DNA of 64,000 bases. Source: an uncultured Maribacter sp. (GTDB lineage: Bacteria; Bacteroidota; Bacteroidia; Flavobacteriales; Flavobacteriaceae). A model generated the notes under the pieces. That model did no database searches, was not told the origin of the DNA, and saw only the letters and a list, made by a program, of their open reading frames with translations. The stretch covers positions 310,001-374,000 of the forward strand of contig CANMKG010000001.1 in the NCBI GenBank assembly GCA_947498505.1, read 5' to 3'. The stretch's first letter is position 1. Each line of letters starts with the position of its first letter. Below are positions 19,665 through 28,670 of this stretch, in pieces. The position numbers and the translations under genes are program-made.

Positions 19665-20615
19665 GTGATAAAAAAGGTTCAAAAACATTTAAAGAAAAGA
19701 AAAGTAAAAGTTTTCTTGGTTTTTGTAGTGTTATCTAGTTTGGCTTGGCTTATTAAGAGCTTGTCTAATGAGGTTGTAAGCAGAGCTACTTTTAATCTTG
19801 AGTTTATTAATAAACCAGATAGTTTATTACTTGTAGATGTTTCAAAAAAATCTGTAGATGTAAAATTGGAGGCAGTAGGATTTCAATTTTTATCCTTTGG
19901 GATAAACACAAAAACTGTTTTTATAGATTTAGGTAAAGTAGAGAAAAGTAATAATAAGTATTTTATAACTCAGGGAGTTTACAAAAAACAAATAGAAAAA
20001 CAATTGTCTAACTCCATAATAATAAAGGACATTGATAGAGATACTTTGTTTTTTGATTTTACTGAGTTAATTCGCAAAAAAGTAGCGGTAAATCATGATT
20101 TACAATTGGAATATGCCAAAAATCATGTTTTAGAAGGGGAAATAGAAATTGAGCCTGATTCTATTGTTATAACAGGACCGTCCAATGAGATTGGAGATAT
20201 ATCATCTGTAGCTACTGCTAAAATTAAGTTGGTTGATTTAAAGGAAAATTTTTCTAAAAGAGTTAAAATCGTGCAACCGGTAAAAATGCAAAATGCATTG
20301 TTTTCCAGTTCAGAAGTGAAAGTTAGCGGTGTAGTATCTAGATTTTCGGAGAAACTTTTTGCTATTCCTATCGAAGTAATCAATTTACCAACGGATGTCA
20401 AAATTGAAATTTTTCCTGATATCGTAGGAGTTTTATGTAAAGCAAATATTAGTGTTTTAAAGGATATTGAAGAAACTGATTTTCAAGTTGTAGTTGATTG
20501 TAATGAAATGCTAAATACAAATACACTTTCTATTGAAATAAAGAAAACTCCCGGTAATATTTATAGTGCTACCACCAAAGAAAAAGAAGTAACCTATATT
20601 CTTACAAGACAATGA
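19665..20615 (+). CDS. YbbR-domain membrane-anchored protein (GTG start)
   Basis: The 316-residue protein has a cytoplasmic basic tail, one membrane helix (about 14-31, VFLVFVVLSSLAWLIKSL) and a periplasmic part of YbbR-like repeats. Examples are VDVKLEAVGFQFLSFG near 62 and the pair around PDSIVITGPSNEIGDISSVA near 165-184. In Firmicutes such proteins (CdaR) regulate diadenylate cyclase, but no cyclase gene is in this window. The start is GTG at 19665, 4 bases after the glycosyltransferase stop, and the end overlaps coaE by 4 bases. The link to coaE is common in Bacteroidota. Confidence 0.8.
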   Translation: MIKKVQKHLKKRKVKVFLVFVVLSSLAWLIKSLSNEVVSRATFNLEFINKPDSLLLVDVSKKSVDVKLEAVGFQFLSFGINTKTVFIDLGKVEKSNNKYFITQGVYKKQIEKQLSNSIIIKDIDRDTLFFDFTELIRKKVAVNHDLQLEYAKNHVLEGEIEIEPDSIVITGPSNEIGDISSVATAKIKLVDLKENFSKRVKIVQPVKMQNALFSSSEVKVSGVVSRFSEKLFAIPIEVINLPTDVKIEIFPDIVGVLCKANISVLKDIEETDFQVVVDCNEMLNTNTLSIEIKKTPGNIYSATTKEKEVTYILTRQ

Positions 20616-21196
20616 AAGTTGTTGGGTTAACAGGTGGCATTGGTAGTGGTAAAACTACGGTTGCTCAAATGTTTAAAGATTTGGGTGTGCCAGTTTATAA
20701 TTCAGATATTGAGGCAAAAGCATTAATGCATAGTTCCAGAGCTGTTAGAAAAGCTGTTGTTGAACTTTTAGGGAAGACTGCGTATAAAAAGAATAAGTTA
20801 AACCGGGCGTATATTGCAAAAAAGGTCTTTAATGATGAAAATTTGCTAAAAGCGTTAAACAACATTGTGCATCCAGTGGTACGCGAACATTTTTTAGAAT
20901 GGGTGAGCTGTCAGGACCATCCATACGTAATACAAGAAACCGCTTTAATCTTTGAAAACGAAAATCAGAATAATTACGATGCTATTATTTTGGTTACCGC
21001 TCCAGAAGATATACGAATTCAAAGAGTCGTTAGCAGAGATAATTCTAATGAAAAGGAAATAATTTCAAGAATCAAGAATCAACTAAGTGATTCAGAAAAA
21101 ATTCCATATTCTAGTTTTGTAGTAGAGAATATTGACCTCAAAAAAACGAGTAAAAAAGTACTCGAAGTAAATAAGGCTCTGCTTGAATATACTTAG
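20612..21196 (+). CDS. coaE: Dephospho-CoA kinase CoaE
   Basis: CoaE phosphorylates dephospho-CoA in the last step of coenzyme A synthesis. The 194-residue P-loop kinase begins VVGLTGGIGSGKTTVAQMF (Walker A near 9-16) and has the substrate-binding YNSDIEAKALMH and NIVHPVVREHFLEW. The late block IRIQRVVSRDNSNEKEIISRI contains the lid Arg residues. Length is normal. The ATG overlaps the YbbR-like gene (ATGA). The kinase gene of the two-component pair follows after 82 bases that contain GTTAA-type repeats. Confidence 0.94.
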   Translation: MKVVGLTGGIGSGKTTVAQMFKDLGVPVYNSDIEAKALMHSSRAVRKAVVELLGKTAYKKNKLNRAYIAKKVFNDENLLKALNNIVHPVVREHFLEWVSCQDHPYVIQETALIFENENQNNYDAIILVTAPEDIRIQRVVSRDNSNEKEIISRIKNQLSDSEKIPYSSFVVENIDLKKTSKKVLEVNKALLEYT

Positions 21197-21208
21197 CAAT
21201 CCAGGAAA

Positions 21209-21271
21209 TTTAACATTTTTGTTAAGGTTAGGTTAAAGCTACAATTTTATAAATGTTAAATGTTAATTTTA
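21209..21271 (+). promoter_or_regulatory. GTTAA-repeat region before the OmpR-type two-component pair
   Basis: Between coaE and the kinase gene lie an inverted repeat TTAAC-6-GTTAA (21210-21225), then GTTAAGGTTAGGTTAA (21221-21236), then the 7-base tandem ATGTTAAATGTTAA (21253-21266). Repeated half-sites of this kind suit binding by an OmpR-type regulator such as the one encoded 1.6 kb downstream. Autoregulation is inference. Confidence 0.35.
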
Positions 21272-21278
21272 CTGGTAG

Positions 21279-22862
21279 ATGAATAAGAGGTTGTTTGTTG
21301 CTTTAGTGGTTTTGATGAGTCTATCATTAATCGGAATCATTTTTGTACAGGTTTTTTGGATTAGAAAGTCAGTTAAGGATAAAGAAGACCAGTTTTCTAA
21401 CGCAGTAGCTGTAGTTTTAAATAAAGTTACCGATCAAATAGCAAATCGTGAAATGCGAAACTATTTTGATAGGTATTATAATTTAAAAGATAGCATAGGG
21501 GGAAAAGCAACAGAGTCTAGTTATGGAAACTTTTTTTATATAAATAGAGATATAAATTCTAATGAAATACATGCGTATTCGCATGGAATCTTAGAAGAAG
21601 ATTATAATATACCGTCCACGTTCTTTGACAACGGTAGTGGAACAGACACTACAACGATTAAAAATTATACAAGCAAGCGAACAAGTATTGTTTTTGAAGA
21701 AAATTTTGGTATTGATGGCAAACAATACAAATTAACTCCTATTCAAAAAATTGAAAAAATAGGAGGGTTGTCTGATATTGAAAAATTGGTGTTTGAAGAT
21801 GTATTTAGCAATTTTGCAAAAAGAGAGCCTATTCATGATAGAGTTTCAACCCAGGAGATAGAGCTTAGGTTAGAACAAGAGTTGTCTAACAGGGGGATAA
21901 ATATAGATTTTGAATATGGAATTTTTAGTAATGGATTGCCAACCAAAGTAAAGTCAAGAAAATTTAAAAAAACAGCAAAAGGCATATATAGTTCTCCAAT
22001 TTTTGTTGATGGAGAAGGGCAATCAAATTTTAGATTGTATATTTCTTTTCCAAAAGAGAAACGATTTTTGTTAAAATCTATAGTAGGAATGGCAATTATT
22101 TCACTACTATTTACGTTAATCATTATCGTAGCATACTATGGGGCAATTTATCAGCTTTTAAAGCAAAAGCAAATTTCAGAAATTAAGTCTGATTTTATCA
22201 ATAATATGACCCATGAGTTTAAAACGCCAATAGCCACAATTAATTTGGCGGTAGAAGCTATCCGCAATCCAAAAACCATTAACGACCAAGAAAAAGTACT
22301 TCGCTATTTGCAAATGATACGCGATGAAAATAAGCGTATGCACGCGCAGGTGGAGAATGTTTTAAGAATATCTAAGCTGGAGAAAAAACAATTGGATATT
22401 CCAAAGTTTAGGGTAGATGTTCATGACATAGTGCAAGATGCAATAGCGCATGTAGAGTTAATTGTTGAGGATAGAGGTGGATATGTGAAAACACATTTAG
22501 ACGCCGCTAGTAGTGAAGTTTTGGCAAATGAAACGCATTTTACTAATGTATTAGTAAATGTTTTGGATAATGCCATTAAATATTCAGAAGGTCAACCTAA
22601 GGTTGATGTATTTACCGAGGTTAACAAAAATTTTATTGTTATTAAGGTAAAAGATCAGGGATTGGGTATGAGTAAGCAGGTTTTAAAAAGAGTTTTTGAG
22701 AAATTTTATAGAGAACATACAGGAGATATACATAACGTAAAGGGTCATGGTTTAGGATTGGCCTATGTGAAAAAAATAGTAGAAGATCATCAGGGAGAAG
22801 TTTATATGGAAAGTGAAAAAGGAAAAGGCAGCATTTTTCATATTAAACTACCTTTAATTTAA
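21279..22862 (+). CDS. Sensor histidine kinase (HisKA class)
   Basis: This 527-residue inner-membrane kinase has a short N-terminal helix (about 5-29) and a periplasmic sensor of about 235 residues. The second helix (about 268-293, MAIISLLFTLIIIVAYYGA) leads to the HisKA dimer domain with phosphoacceptor His312 in MTHEFKTPIA. The HATPase domain has the N box NVLDNAIKYSEG, G1 KDQGLGMSK and G2 GHGLGLAYVKK. No HAMP domain is evident between helix 2 and HisKA. The response regulator begins 5 bases after its stop. Size and setting recall RprX of Bacteroides, but the signal is unknown. Confidence 0.92.
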   Translation: MNKRLFVALVVLMSLSLIGIIFVQVFWIRKSVKDKEDQFSNAVAVVLNKVTDQIANREMRNYFDRYYNLKDSIGGKATESSYGNFFYINRDINSNEIHAYSHGILEEDYNIPSTFFDNGSGTDTTTIKNYTSKRTSIVFEENFGIDGKQYKLTPIQKIEKIGGLSDIEKLVFEDVFSNFAKREPIHDRVSTQEIELRLEQELSNRGINIDFEYGIFSNGLPTKVKSRKFKKTAKGIYSSPIFVDGEGQSNFRLYISFPKEKRFLLKSIVGMAIISLLFTLIIIVAYYGAIYQLLKQKQISEIKSDFINNMTHEFKTPIATINLAVEAIRNPKTINDQEKVLRYLQMIRDENKRMHAQVENVLRISKLEKKQLDIPKFRVDVHDIVQDAIAHVELIVEDRGGYVKTHLDAASSEVLANETHFTNVLVNVLDNAIKYSEGQPKVDVFTEVNKNFIVIKVKDQGLGMSKQVLKRVFEKFYREHTGDIHNVKGHGLGLAYVKKIVEDHQGEVYMESEKGKGSIFHIKLPLI

Positions 22863-22867
22863 TAATT

Positions 22868-23575
22868 ATGGAAACAATAAATAAGAAAATACTTTTAGTT
22901 GAAGATGACCCAAATTTCGGAATAGTCTTAAAAGATTATTTATCTATGAATGATTTTGACGTGACTTTGGCTAAGAATGGAATGGAAGGCTTTGAGAAGT
23001 TTAAGAAGGACAATTATGATATTTGTATTCTTGACGTGATGATGCCTTATAAAGATGGATTTACTTTGGCTAAAGAAATTCGTGAGAAAAACGAAAATGT
23101 GCCTATTGTATTTCTTACTGCCAAAACTATGAAGGAAGATGTTTTAAAAGGATATAAAGCTGGCGCGGATGACTATTTGAATAAACCTTTTGATTCTGAG
23201 GTGCTTTTAATGAAGCTTAAAGCTATACTTCAAAGAAAATCATCTAACTCCCTTGCAGATAGCAAAAAATTTGAGTTTACTATTGGAGGGTTTAGTTTAA
23301 ATTCGAAACTTAGATTTTTGAAGTATAAAGAAGAAGAATCAATTAAATTATCTCCCAAAGAAAATGAGTTATTGCGTTTGTTGGCACTTCATGAAAATGA
23401 TTTAATGCCTAGAGAATTAGCATTAACAAAAATATGGAGAGATGATAATTATTTTACTTCCAGAAGTATGGATGTATATATAGCTAAGTTGCGTAAATAT
23501 TTAAAACGTGATGAAACTGTTGAAATTCTTAACATTCACGGTGAAGGATTTAGACTAGTGATAAAAACAGAATAA
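22868..23575 (+). CDS. OmpR-family response regulator
   Basis: The 235-residue partner of the preceding kinase has a receiver domain with the acidic pair Glu12-Asp13-Asp14, phosphoacceptor Asp56 in ICILDVMMP, a Thr in VFLTAKTMKEDV and the Lys of NKPFDSE. It is followed by a winged-helix DNA-binding domain (about 135-233; KLSPKENELLRLLALHEND and RSMDVYIAKLRKYL). All signalling residues are present. It resembles RprY of Bacteroides in size and neighbour, though orthology is not proven. Transcription ends in a bidirectional hairpin shared with miaA. Confidence 0.93.
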   Translation: METINKKILLVEDDPNFGIVLKDYLSMNDFDVTLAKNGMEGFEKFKKDNYDICILDVMMPYKDGFTLAKEIREKNENVPIVFLTAKTMKEDVLKGYKAGADDYLNKPFDSEVLLMKLKAILQRKSSNSLADSKKFEFTIGGFSLNSKLRFLKYKEEESIKLSPKENELLRLLALHENDLMPRELALTKIWRDDNYFTSRSMDVYIAKLRKYLKRDETVEILNIHGEGFRLVIKTE

Positions 23576-23596
23576 TAGTGTTTCCAAAATTATTAG

Positions 23597-23632
23597 AAAA
23601 GCATTCAATTTATTTTGGATGCTTTTTTTATT
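23597..23632. terminator. Bidirectional terminator between response regulator and miaA
   Basis: Twelve paired bases (23597-23608 with 23615-23626, one G-T pair) surround a 6-base loop. There is an A-run on one side and a T-run on the other, so it can stop both converging operons. The miaA stop codon and last codons lie inside the hairpin. Confidence 0.8.
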
Positions 23633-24528
23633 TGCTTATTTATCAAATCAAATAACTCTGCTTCCTTGTAATCGTAATTAACCCATAGCGTTTTTTCGTT
23701 TCTTTTAAACCAAGTAAGTTGTCTTTTGGCAAACCTTCTCGTATTTTTTTTGATTTCGGAAACAGCAAATTCTAAGGTGAATTCTTCATCAAAATGAGAA
23801 AATAGTTCTCGGTATCCTACAGTTTGTAGTGCGTTAAGAGTTTTATGTTTATATAGGTCTTTCGCTTCAGATAACAACCCTTGATTCATCATTATATCAA
23901 CCCTCTTATTAATTCTGTCATAGATAACTTCCCGGTCGGCATCAATTCCAACTGTAATGGAATAAAAAGAGCGACTTTTTTTATCTTTTTTAAGAAAAGA
24001 GGAGTAAGGCTTATTTGTTCCAATACAGATTTCAAGCGCACGAATTAGTCTGTGCGGGTTATGAATATCCACTTTAGAAAAATATTCAGGGTCAAGCTGT
24101 TTTAATTGTTTTTGTAAATATTCTACCCCCTTGGTATTTAACTCTTCGTTTAAGTTTTTCCTTATTTCGGCATCAACCTTTGGAAAATCGTCTAGCCCGT
24201 TAGTAACTGCATTAACATAAAGTCCGCTACCACCAACCATAATTATAATTTTGTGCGTTTTAAAAAGGTGTTTAAGCTTTTCTAAGGCTTCTTTTTCAAA
24301 ATCGCCAACAGAATAGGGATCAAAAATACTTTTGTGCTGAATAAAGTGGTGGGTAGCACTATGGAGTTCTTCTTCTGAAGGTACAGCGGTTCCAATGCAC
24401 ATTTCTTTATAGAATTGTCTAGAATCGGCAGAAATTATTTCGGTTTTAAAATAATTAGCAAGTTTTATGGCCAAGGCAGTTTTTCCGATTGCAGTTGGAC
24501 CCACAACAGAGATTAAGATGTGTTTCAT
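23605..24528 (-). CDS. miaA: tRNA dimethylallyltransferase MiaA
   Basis: MiaA adds the dimethylallyl group to A37 of tRNAs that read codons starting with U. The 307-residue protein shows the P-loop VVGPTAIGKTAL (8-19), the substrate motif IISADSRQFYKEM, and IGTAVPSEEE. Later it has the tRNA-binding parts HNPHRLIRALEI and LQTVGYRELFSHF, then KKNTRRFAKRQLTWFKRN near the end. Length is normal. It is the last gene of a seven-gene minus-strand operon, and its ATG overlaps the channel gene stop (ATGA). The final codons form part of the shared terminator. Confidence 0.95.
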   Translation of the reverse strand: MKHILISVVGPTAIGKTALAIKLANYFKTEIISADSRQFYKEMCIGTAVPSEEELHSATHHFIQHKSIFDPYSVGDFEKEALEKLKHLFKTHKIIIMVGGSGLYVNAVTNGLDDFPKVDAEIRKNLNEELNTKGVEYLQKQLKQLDPEYFSKVDIHNPHRLIRALEICIGTNKPYSSFLKKDKKSRSFYSITVGIDADREVIYDRINKRVDIMMNQGLLSEAKDLYKHKTLNALQTVGYRELFSHFDEEFTLEFAVSEIKKNTRRFAKRQLTWFKRNEKTLWVNYDYKEAELFDLINKQIKKASKIN

Positions 24529-25355
24529 TTTATTTCACTTCCACAATTAAAACAATGAGTAGCATCATCTCTATGACCTTCTTTGGAACAACTAGGGCAA
24601 GATTGCGTATTTACGTGTACATTATTTTTTTCACCCTTTTTAGAAAATTCTACAGTAACAATACCGGTAGGTACTGCTATAATACCGTAACCTAAAATCA
24701 TTACAATTGTTGCAATTAGTTGCCCAAGTGTAGTTTGAGGCGCAATATCACCGTAGCCAACAGTTGTAAGAGTAACTACCGCCCAATATATACTACGAGG
24801 AATACTAGTGAAACCAGCTTCATCATCTTCAATTAAATACATGAAGGTCCCCATAATAACACATAAAATAAGCACAGCATAAATAAACACCGCTATTTTA
24901 GCCCGACTAGCTTTTAACGCTCGGTTTAGCTGAGAGGCCTCACCCAAAAACTTTACCAATTTTAGTATTCTAAATATTCGTAATAGTCTAAAAGCTCTTA
25001 TTGCCAATAAAACCTGAGAACCAGCAATAATATATGAGACATATAGTGGTATGGTTGAAACAAAATCAATAATACCATAGAAACTAAAAATATACTTGAA
25101 CGGCTTTTTTATACTAATAACTCGTGCAATGTATTCTACGGTAAACAATATGGTAATTATCCATTCTAGGGTTAGTAATACCGTATGATATTTTTCATCA
25201 ATTTCTTTAACACTTTCTAGCATTACAAGAACTACGCTTACTATAATTAGAAAGAACAATAAAATGTCAAACCACTTACCTAAAGGAGTATCTGCTTCAT
25301 AAATTATCTCATGAAGTCTACTTTTCCAGTTAGATGGAGTTTCTTTTTTTTTCAA
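24525..25355 (-). CDS. Voltage-gated-type potassium channel with C-terminal zinc ribbon
   Basis: The 276-residue membrane protein has six helices like Kv channels. The S4 helix carries regularly spaced positive residues (Arg120, 123, 126, 129, Lys132 in AIRAFRLLRIFRILKLVKF), and the pore loop has the potassium filter TVGYGD (198-203). After S6 (about 213-236) comes a short cytoplasmic tail with two CxxC pairs (Cys253/256 and Cys268/271), which looks like a small zinc ribbon. Such ribbons occur in many proteins, but on a Kv channel this one could be a regulatory tail. It is cotranscribed with the exonuclease gene (3-base gap) and overlaps miaA. Confidence 0.9.
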   Translation of the reverse strand: MKKKETPSNWKSRLHEIIYEADTPLGKWFDILLFFLIIVSVVLVMLESVKEIDEKYHTVLLTLEWIITILFTVEYIARVISIKKPFKYIFSFYGIIDFVSTIPLYVSYIIAGSQVLLAIRAFRLLRIFRILKLVKFLGEASQLNRALKASRAKIAVFIYAVLILCVIMGTFMYLIEDDEAGFTSIPRSIYWAVVTLTTVGYGDIAPQTTLGQLIATIVMILGYGIIAVPTGIVTVEFSKKGEKNNVHVNTQSCPSCSKEGHRDDATHCFNCGSEIK

Positions 25356-25358
25356 GAA

Positions 25359-26729
25359 TTAGATATTATGTTCTATAATTTTTAAAACTCTTCTTTTTCT
25401 GAGGTATGATTCAATAATATGAATAACATTTTCAGAACTTTTCATTGGAGTAATTATGGATTCTAAGATATGAATATTATTTATTTGATGGTTAAGATTA
25501 TAGTATCCTATTCCTTTAAAAACACCATTCTGAATTAGTATAGCACTGTATTCACCTATATTTCTACCCTTATCTGATATAATAATATTTTTATTTTGTA
25601 AACTATATTTTTTAATTACTTCTAAAGCTCTTTCGTTATAGGAGGAAGGTTCTTCTTTACATATACAAGCTCCTTTGCAAATACCTTCTTCATGTTTTGA
25701 GCAACTTCTTTTTGCTTCAGAAATCTTATTTATTTTATCACATAAATTATATTCTTCAGTGATTTTGTAGATAAAATTTTTAGCAGCATGAATACTATTA
25801 AAGGTTGTAATTATGTTAGAAGTGTAATCCACTGTCTGAGTGGTAAACATTAAAAAGCCATTGCTATTTAATGTTTGATAAACCCCATGAGAAAAAGCTT
25901 TTTTGCGCGGCTTATTATTGAATTTAGGAATTTTTCTTAATAGCGCTTCATTTTCTTTTAAAAGAGCAATAAGTTCATTGCCGGTTCTTTCAAAGGTGAT
26001 TTTTTTGGTTTCTTTTTGTAGTAGTCGAGCTTTGCTTCCTTTTTTTGTGAAATGTTGATTTACTCTTTTTTTGATATTAGAACTTTTTCCAAAAAAAATA
26101 ACTTCACCATCCTTATTATGCATAAAATACAATCCAGTTTCAGAAGGCATTTGCTGAACAATATCTAACTGTCTTTCAGAAAGTTCTCCATGTGTTTTTT
26201 CTCGTATTACTTTGGAAACTATTTCCTTATCAAGGTCTTTCGTAAGCAAAAGTTCAAAAAGTTTTAAGGTGGCTAGAGCATCTCCATTTGCACGATGCCG
26301 GTCACTTAACGGAATACCTAGCGAGCGTACAAGCTTACCAAGACTGTATGATTCTACATCTGGCAATAATGTTTTAGCTAAGTCTACAGTACACAGGGTC
26401 TTACGCTCAAAGTTGTATCCTAGCCGTCTAAACTCAGTTCTTAAAATTCGGTAGTCAAATTGTGCATTATGAGCAATAAGCACACTATCTTCAGTAATTT
26501 CAACAATACGTTTTGCTACTTCATGAAATTTTGGAGCGGTTCTCAGCATTTTGTTATTAATACCAGTAAGTTTTACTACAAACGGCTGAATTTCTTTTTC
26601 AGGATTTATTAGACTTATAAACTGATCCACAACTTTTTCGCCGTCAAATCTATGAATAGCAATTTCGGTAATCCCTTCTTCATTAAATTTACCACCAGTT
26701 GTTTCTATGTCTAATACTGCATACATCAT
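25359..26729 (-). CDS. DnaQ-like 3'-5' exonuclease fused to a GIY-YIG/UvrC-like nuclease
   Basis: The 456-residue protein joins two nuclease modules. Residues 1-165 form a DEDDh exonuclease: Asp7 and Glu9 in LDIETTG, Asp92 in HNAQFDYR, and His145 with Asp150 in HRANGDA. Residues about 196-275 form a GIY-YIG domain in which the signature reads GLY (199-201) and FFG (212-214), with Arg222 conserved. Downstream, cysteines 330, 343, 351 and 355 are spaced C-x12-C-x7-C-x3-C, much like the iron-sulfur cysteines of UvrC as I recall them. Cho/UvrC-like incision in repair is likely. It sits in the operon between yggS and the channel gene. Confidence 0.88.
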   Translation of the reverse strand: MMYAVLDIETTGGKFNEEGITEIAIHRFDGEKVVDQFISLINPEKEIQPFVVKLTGINNKMLRTAPKFHEVAKRIVEITEDSVLIAHNAQFDYRILRTEFRRLGYNFERKTLCTVDLAKTLLPDVESYSLGKLVRSLGIPLSDRHRANGDALATLKLFELLLTKDLDKEIVSKVIREKTHGELSERQLDIVQQMPSETGLYFMHNKDGEVIFFGKSSNIKKRVNQHFTKKGSKARLLQKETKKITFERTGNELIALLKENEALLRKIPKFNNKPRKKAFSHGVYQTLNSNGFLMFTTQTVDYTSNIITTFNSIHAAKNFIYKITEEYNLCDKINKISEAKRSCSKHEEGICKGACICKEEPSSYNERALEVIKKYSLQNKNIIISDKGRNIGEYSAILIQNGVFKGIGYYNLNHQINNIHILESIITPMKSSENVIHIIESYLRKRRVLKIIEHNI

Positions 26730-26754
26730 AAATCCCTACTTAATTTTTTAAATG

Positions 26755-27414
26755 TTATCCATAATTTCTAGCTCCAAATATGCTACTTCCGATTCTCACC
26801 ATTGTACTTCCTTCTTCAATAGCTAATTTGTAGTCTCCACTCATACCCATGGATAAAATGCATATTTCGGGAATGGTTGCTTTAGTTTTTTCAAAAAGCT
26901 TTTTAAGCTGTTTAAATTCTTTTTGAATTTGAGCGTTGTCATCTGTAAATGTTGCCATGCCCATTAAGCCTGTTACCTTAATATTTTTTAGTTGTTGAAA
27001 TTCGGGAGAAGAAATAAGTTCATCCAATTCTTCATTATTTAATCCAAATTTAGTTTGTTCTTCTGCAATATGTATTTGCAGTAAACAATCAATTATTCTA
27101 TTATGTTTTTTAGCTTGTTTGTCAATTTCCTTAAGAAGTTTAAGGCTGTCTACTCCATGAATTAAGGAGACAAACTCTGCCATGTATTTTACCTTATTTC
27201 GCTGTACGTGACCAATCATATGCCATTGAATATCTTTGGGCAACAGCTCCCATTTTTGGGCCATTTCCTGGATTTTATTTTCACCAAAAACACGTTGTCC
27301 AGTTTCATATGCTTCTTCAATGTCACTAATAGGTTTAGTTTTAGATACAGCTACTAGCGTAACATTATTCGGAAGTGAGTGTAAAACTTGTGATAGGTTA
27401 TTTTTAATGGACAT
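26755..27414 (-). CDS. YggS-family pyridoxal phosphate-binding protein
   Basis: This 219-residue PLP-binding protein is of the YggS/PROSC type, which keeps vitamin B6 and amino acid pools in balance and has no clear catalytic reaction. The PLP lysine is Lys25 in LVAVSKTKP. Further family stretches are VFGENKIQEMAQKW, WHMIGHVQRNK, and LSMGMSGDYKLAIEEGST near the C-terminus. I chose the ATG at 27414 (MSIKNNLSQVL); the TTG three codons upstream is less likely. It follows the DUF1015 gene by 11 bases in the operon. Confidence 0.92.
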   Translation of the reverse strand: MSIKNNLSQVLHSLPNNVTLVAVSKTKPISDIEEAYETGQRVFGENKIQEMAQKWELLPKDIQWHMIGHVQRNKVKYMAEFVSLIHGVDSLKLLKEIDKQAKKHNRIIDCLLQIHIAEEQTKFGLNNEELDELISSPEFQQLKNIKVTGLMGMATFTDDNAQIQKEFKQLKKLFEKTKATIPEICILSMGMSGDYKLAIEEGSTMVRIGSSIFGARNYG

Positions 27415-27425
27415 TATTTGCAATA

Positions 27426-28661
27426 TTATAATTCGTAGATGGCTAAACCACTTCGTAATTTGGGTTCTATATAGGTACTTTTAGGAGGCATTACCAAACC
27501 TGCATCTGCAATAGCTTTAATCTCGCTTATAGTAACGGGAACAAGGCTGAAACCAACCGCAAATTTTCCATTATCAATGTCATCCTTCATACTTATAACA
27601 TTGTGTTTTCCGTATCCGTATTCAATGCGCCGGTCATTTCGTAAATCATTAATACCTAAAATAGGCTCCAAAACCGTTTTAAATAGTATTTGAGTATCCA
27701 ATTCACTTAAAGCGTCGGAAAATGGATATACTTTTTTTCTAAGATAAAGTGAATAAAATTCACCATCCATATACATACTAAAGTGATGCTTTTTTGTTGG
27801 TTTATAAAGCATGCTACCTTTATTTTCTATTCTAAAATAAGTATCTAATTTTATTAAGAACTCTTTTTTTGAAAGACCCTTTAAATCTTTCACCATTCTA
27901 TTGAATTCAAAAATTTTTATTTCCGATTCAGGAATCAAATAACTCATAAAAAAATTATAGGGCTCTTTTCCAGAATGATTAGGATTTCTTTTTTTTAAAT
28001 TTTCTGCAAGTAGTTTAGATGATGCACTTCTGTGATGACCGTCCGCTATGTATAATGCTTCAACTTTACTAAATGCTTTTTGGAGATTTTGTATGACAGT
28101 CTTATTAGAAACTGCCCATAGTTTATGTGAAATTCTATCTGTAGTGGTAAACAGGTAGTCAGGGTTTTTATCTTTTTCTTTGTCAATAATGTCAGCTATA
28201 ACCTTATTGTTTTCGTAAGTTATTAATACCGGTTCTGCATTAAATTCAACTGTTTCTAGGTAGTTGGCAAACATTTTTTCACGATTATCTAAAGTATTTT
28301 CGTGAATTTTTATAACATTGTTTTTGTAGTCATTAACACTTGTGGCGCAAAAAAAGCCGCAACAGCTATAATCGTTTTTTTTAATTTCATACAGGTAAAA
28401 ACAGTCCTGCGCATCTTTCATCAGAATATTATCCTCTAAAAATTCTAAATACCGGTTATGAACTAAATGAAAACGTTCGGAACCCGTAACTTTTTTATCA
28501 AATTTGTATCCTGGGTTTATAATATGTAAAAATGAAAAAGGATTATAATGCAATATAGCATCTAATTCTTCTTTAGAGTGCTCTTGGTATGAACGTGAAG
28601 TAACATACGAAACCTTATCTTTTGCAGGTCTAATAGCTTTAAAAGGTTTTATGTATGCCAT
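27426..28661 (-). CDS. DUF1015-family protein
   Basis: This 411-residue soluble protein matches DUF1015. The N-terminus is YIKPFKAIRPAKDKVSYVTS, and typical blocks are NPFSFLHIINPGYKF, the central IADGHHRSASSKLLAENL (about 209-226, with a conserved DGHHR), and FFMSYLIPESEIKIFEFNR. The biochemical role is not established as far as I know. In several phyla it neighbours serine or hydroxyacid dehydrogenase genes. Here it lies between yggS and a hydroxyacyl-CoA dehydrogenase gene, 9 bases after the latter, so it is part of the same operon. Confidence 0.88.
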   Translation of the reverse strand: MAYIKPFKAIRPAKDKVSYVTSRSYQEHSKEELDAILHYNPFSFLHIINPGYKFDKKVTGSERFHLVHNRYLEFLEDNILMKDAQDCFYLYEIKKNDYSCCGFFCATSVNDYKNNVIKIHENTLDNREKMFANYLETVEFNAEPVLITYENNKVIADIIDKEKDKNPDYLFTTTDRISHKLWAVSNKTVIQNLQKAFSKVEALYIADGHHRSASSKLLAENLKKRNPNHSGKEPYNFFMSYLIPESEIKIFEFNRMVKDLKGLSKKEFLIKLDTYFRIENKGSMLYKPTKKHHFSMYMDGEFYSLYLRKKVYPFSDALSELDTQILFKTVLEPILGINDLRNDRRIEYGYGKHNVISMKDDIDNGKFAVGFSLVPVTISEIKAIADAGLVMPPKSTYIEPKLRSGLAIYEL

Positions 28662-28670
28662 ATGTTTCTG

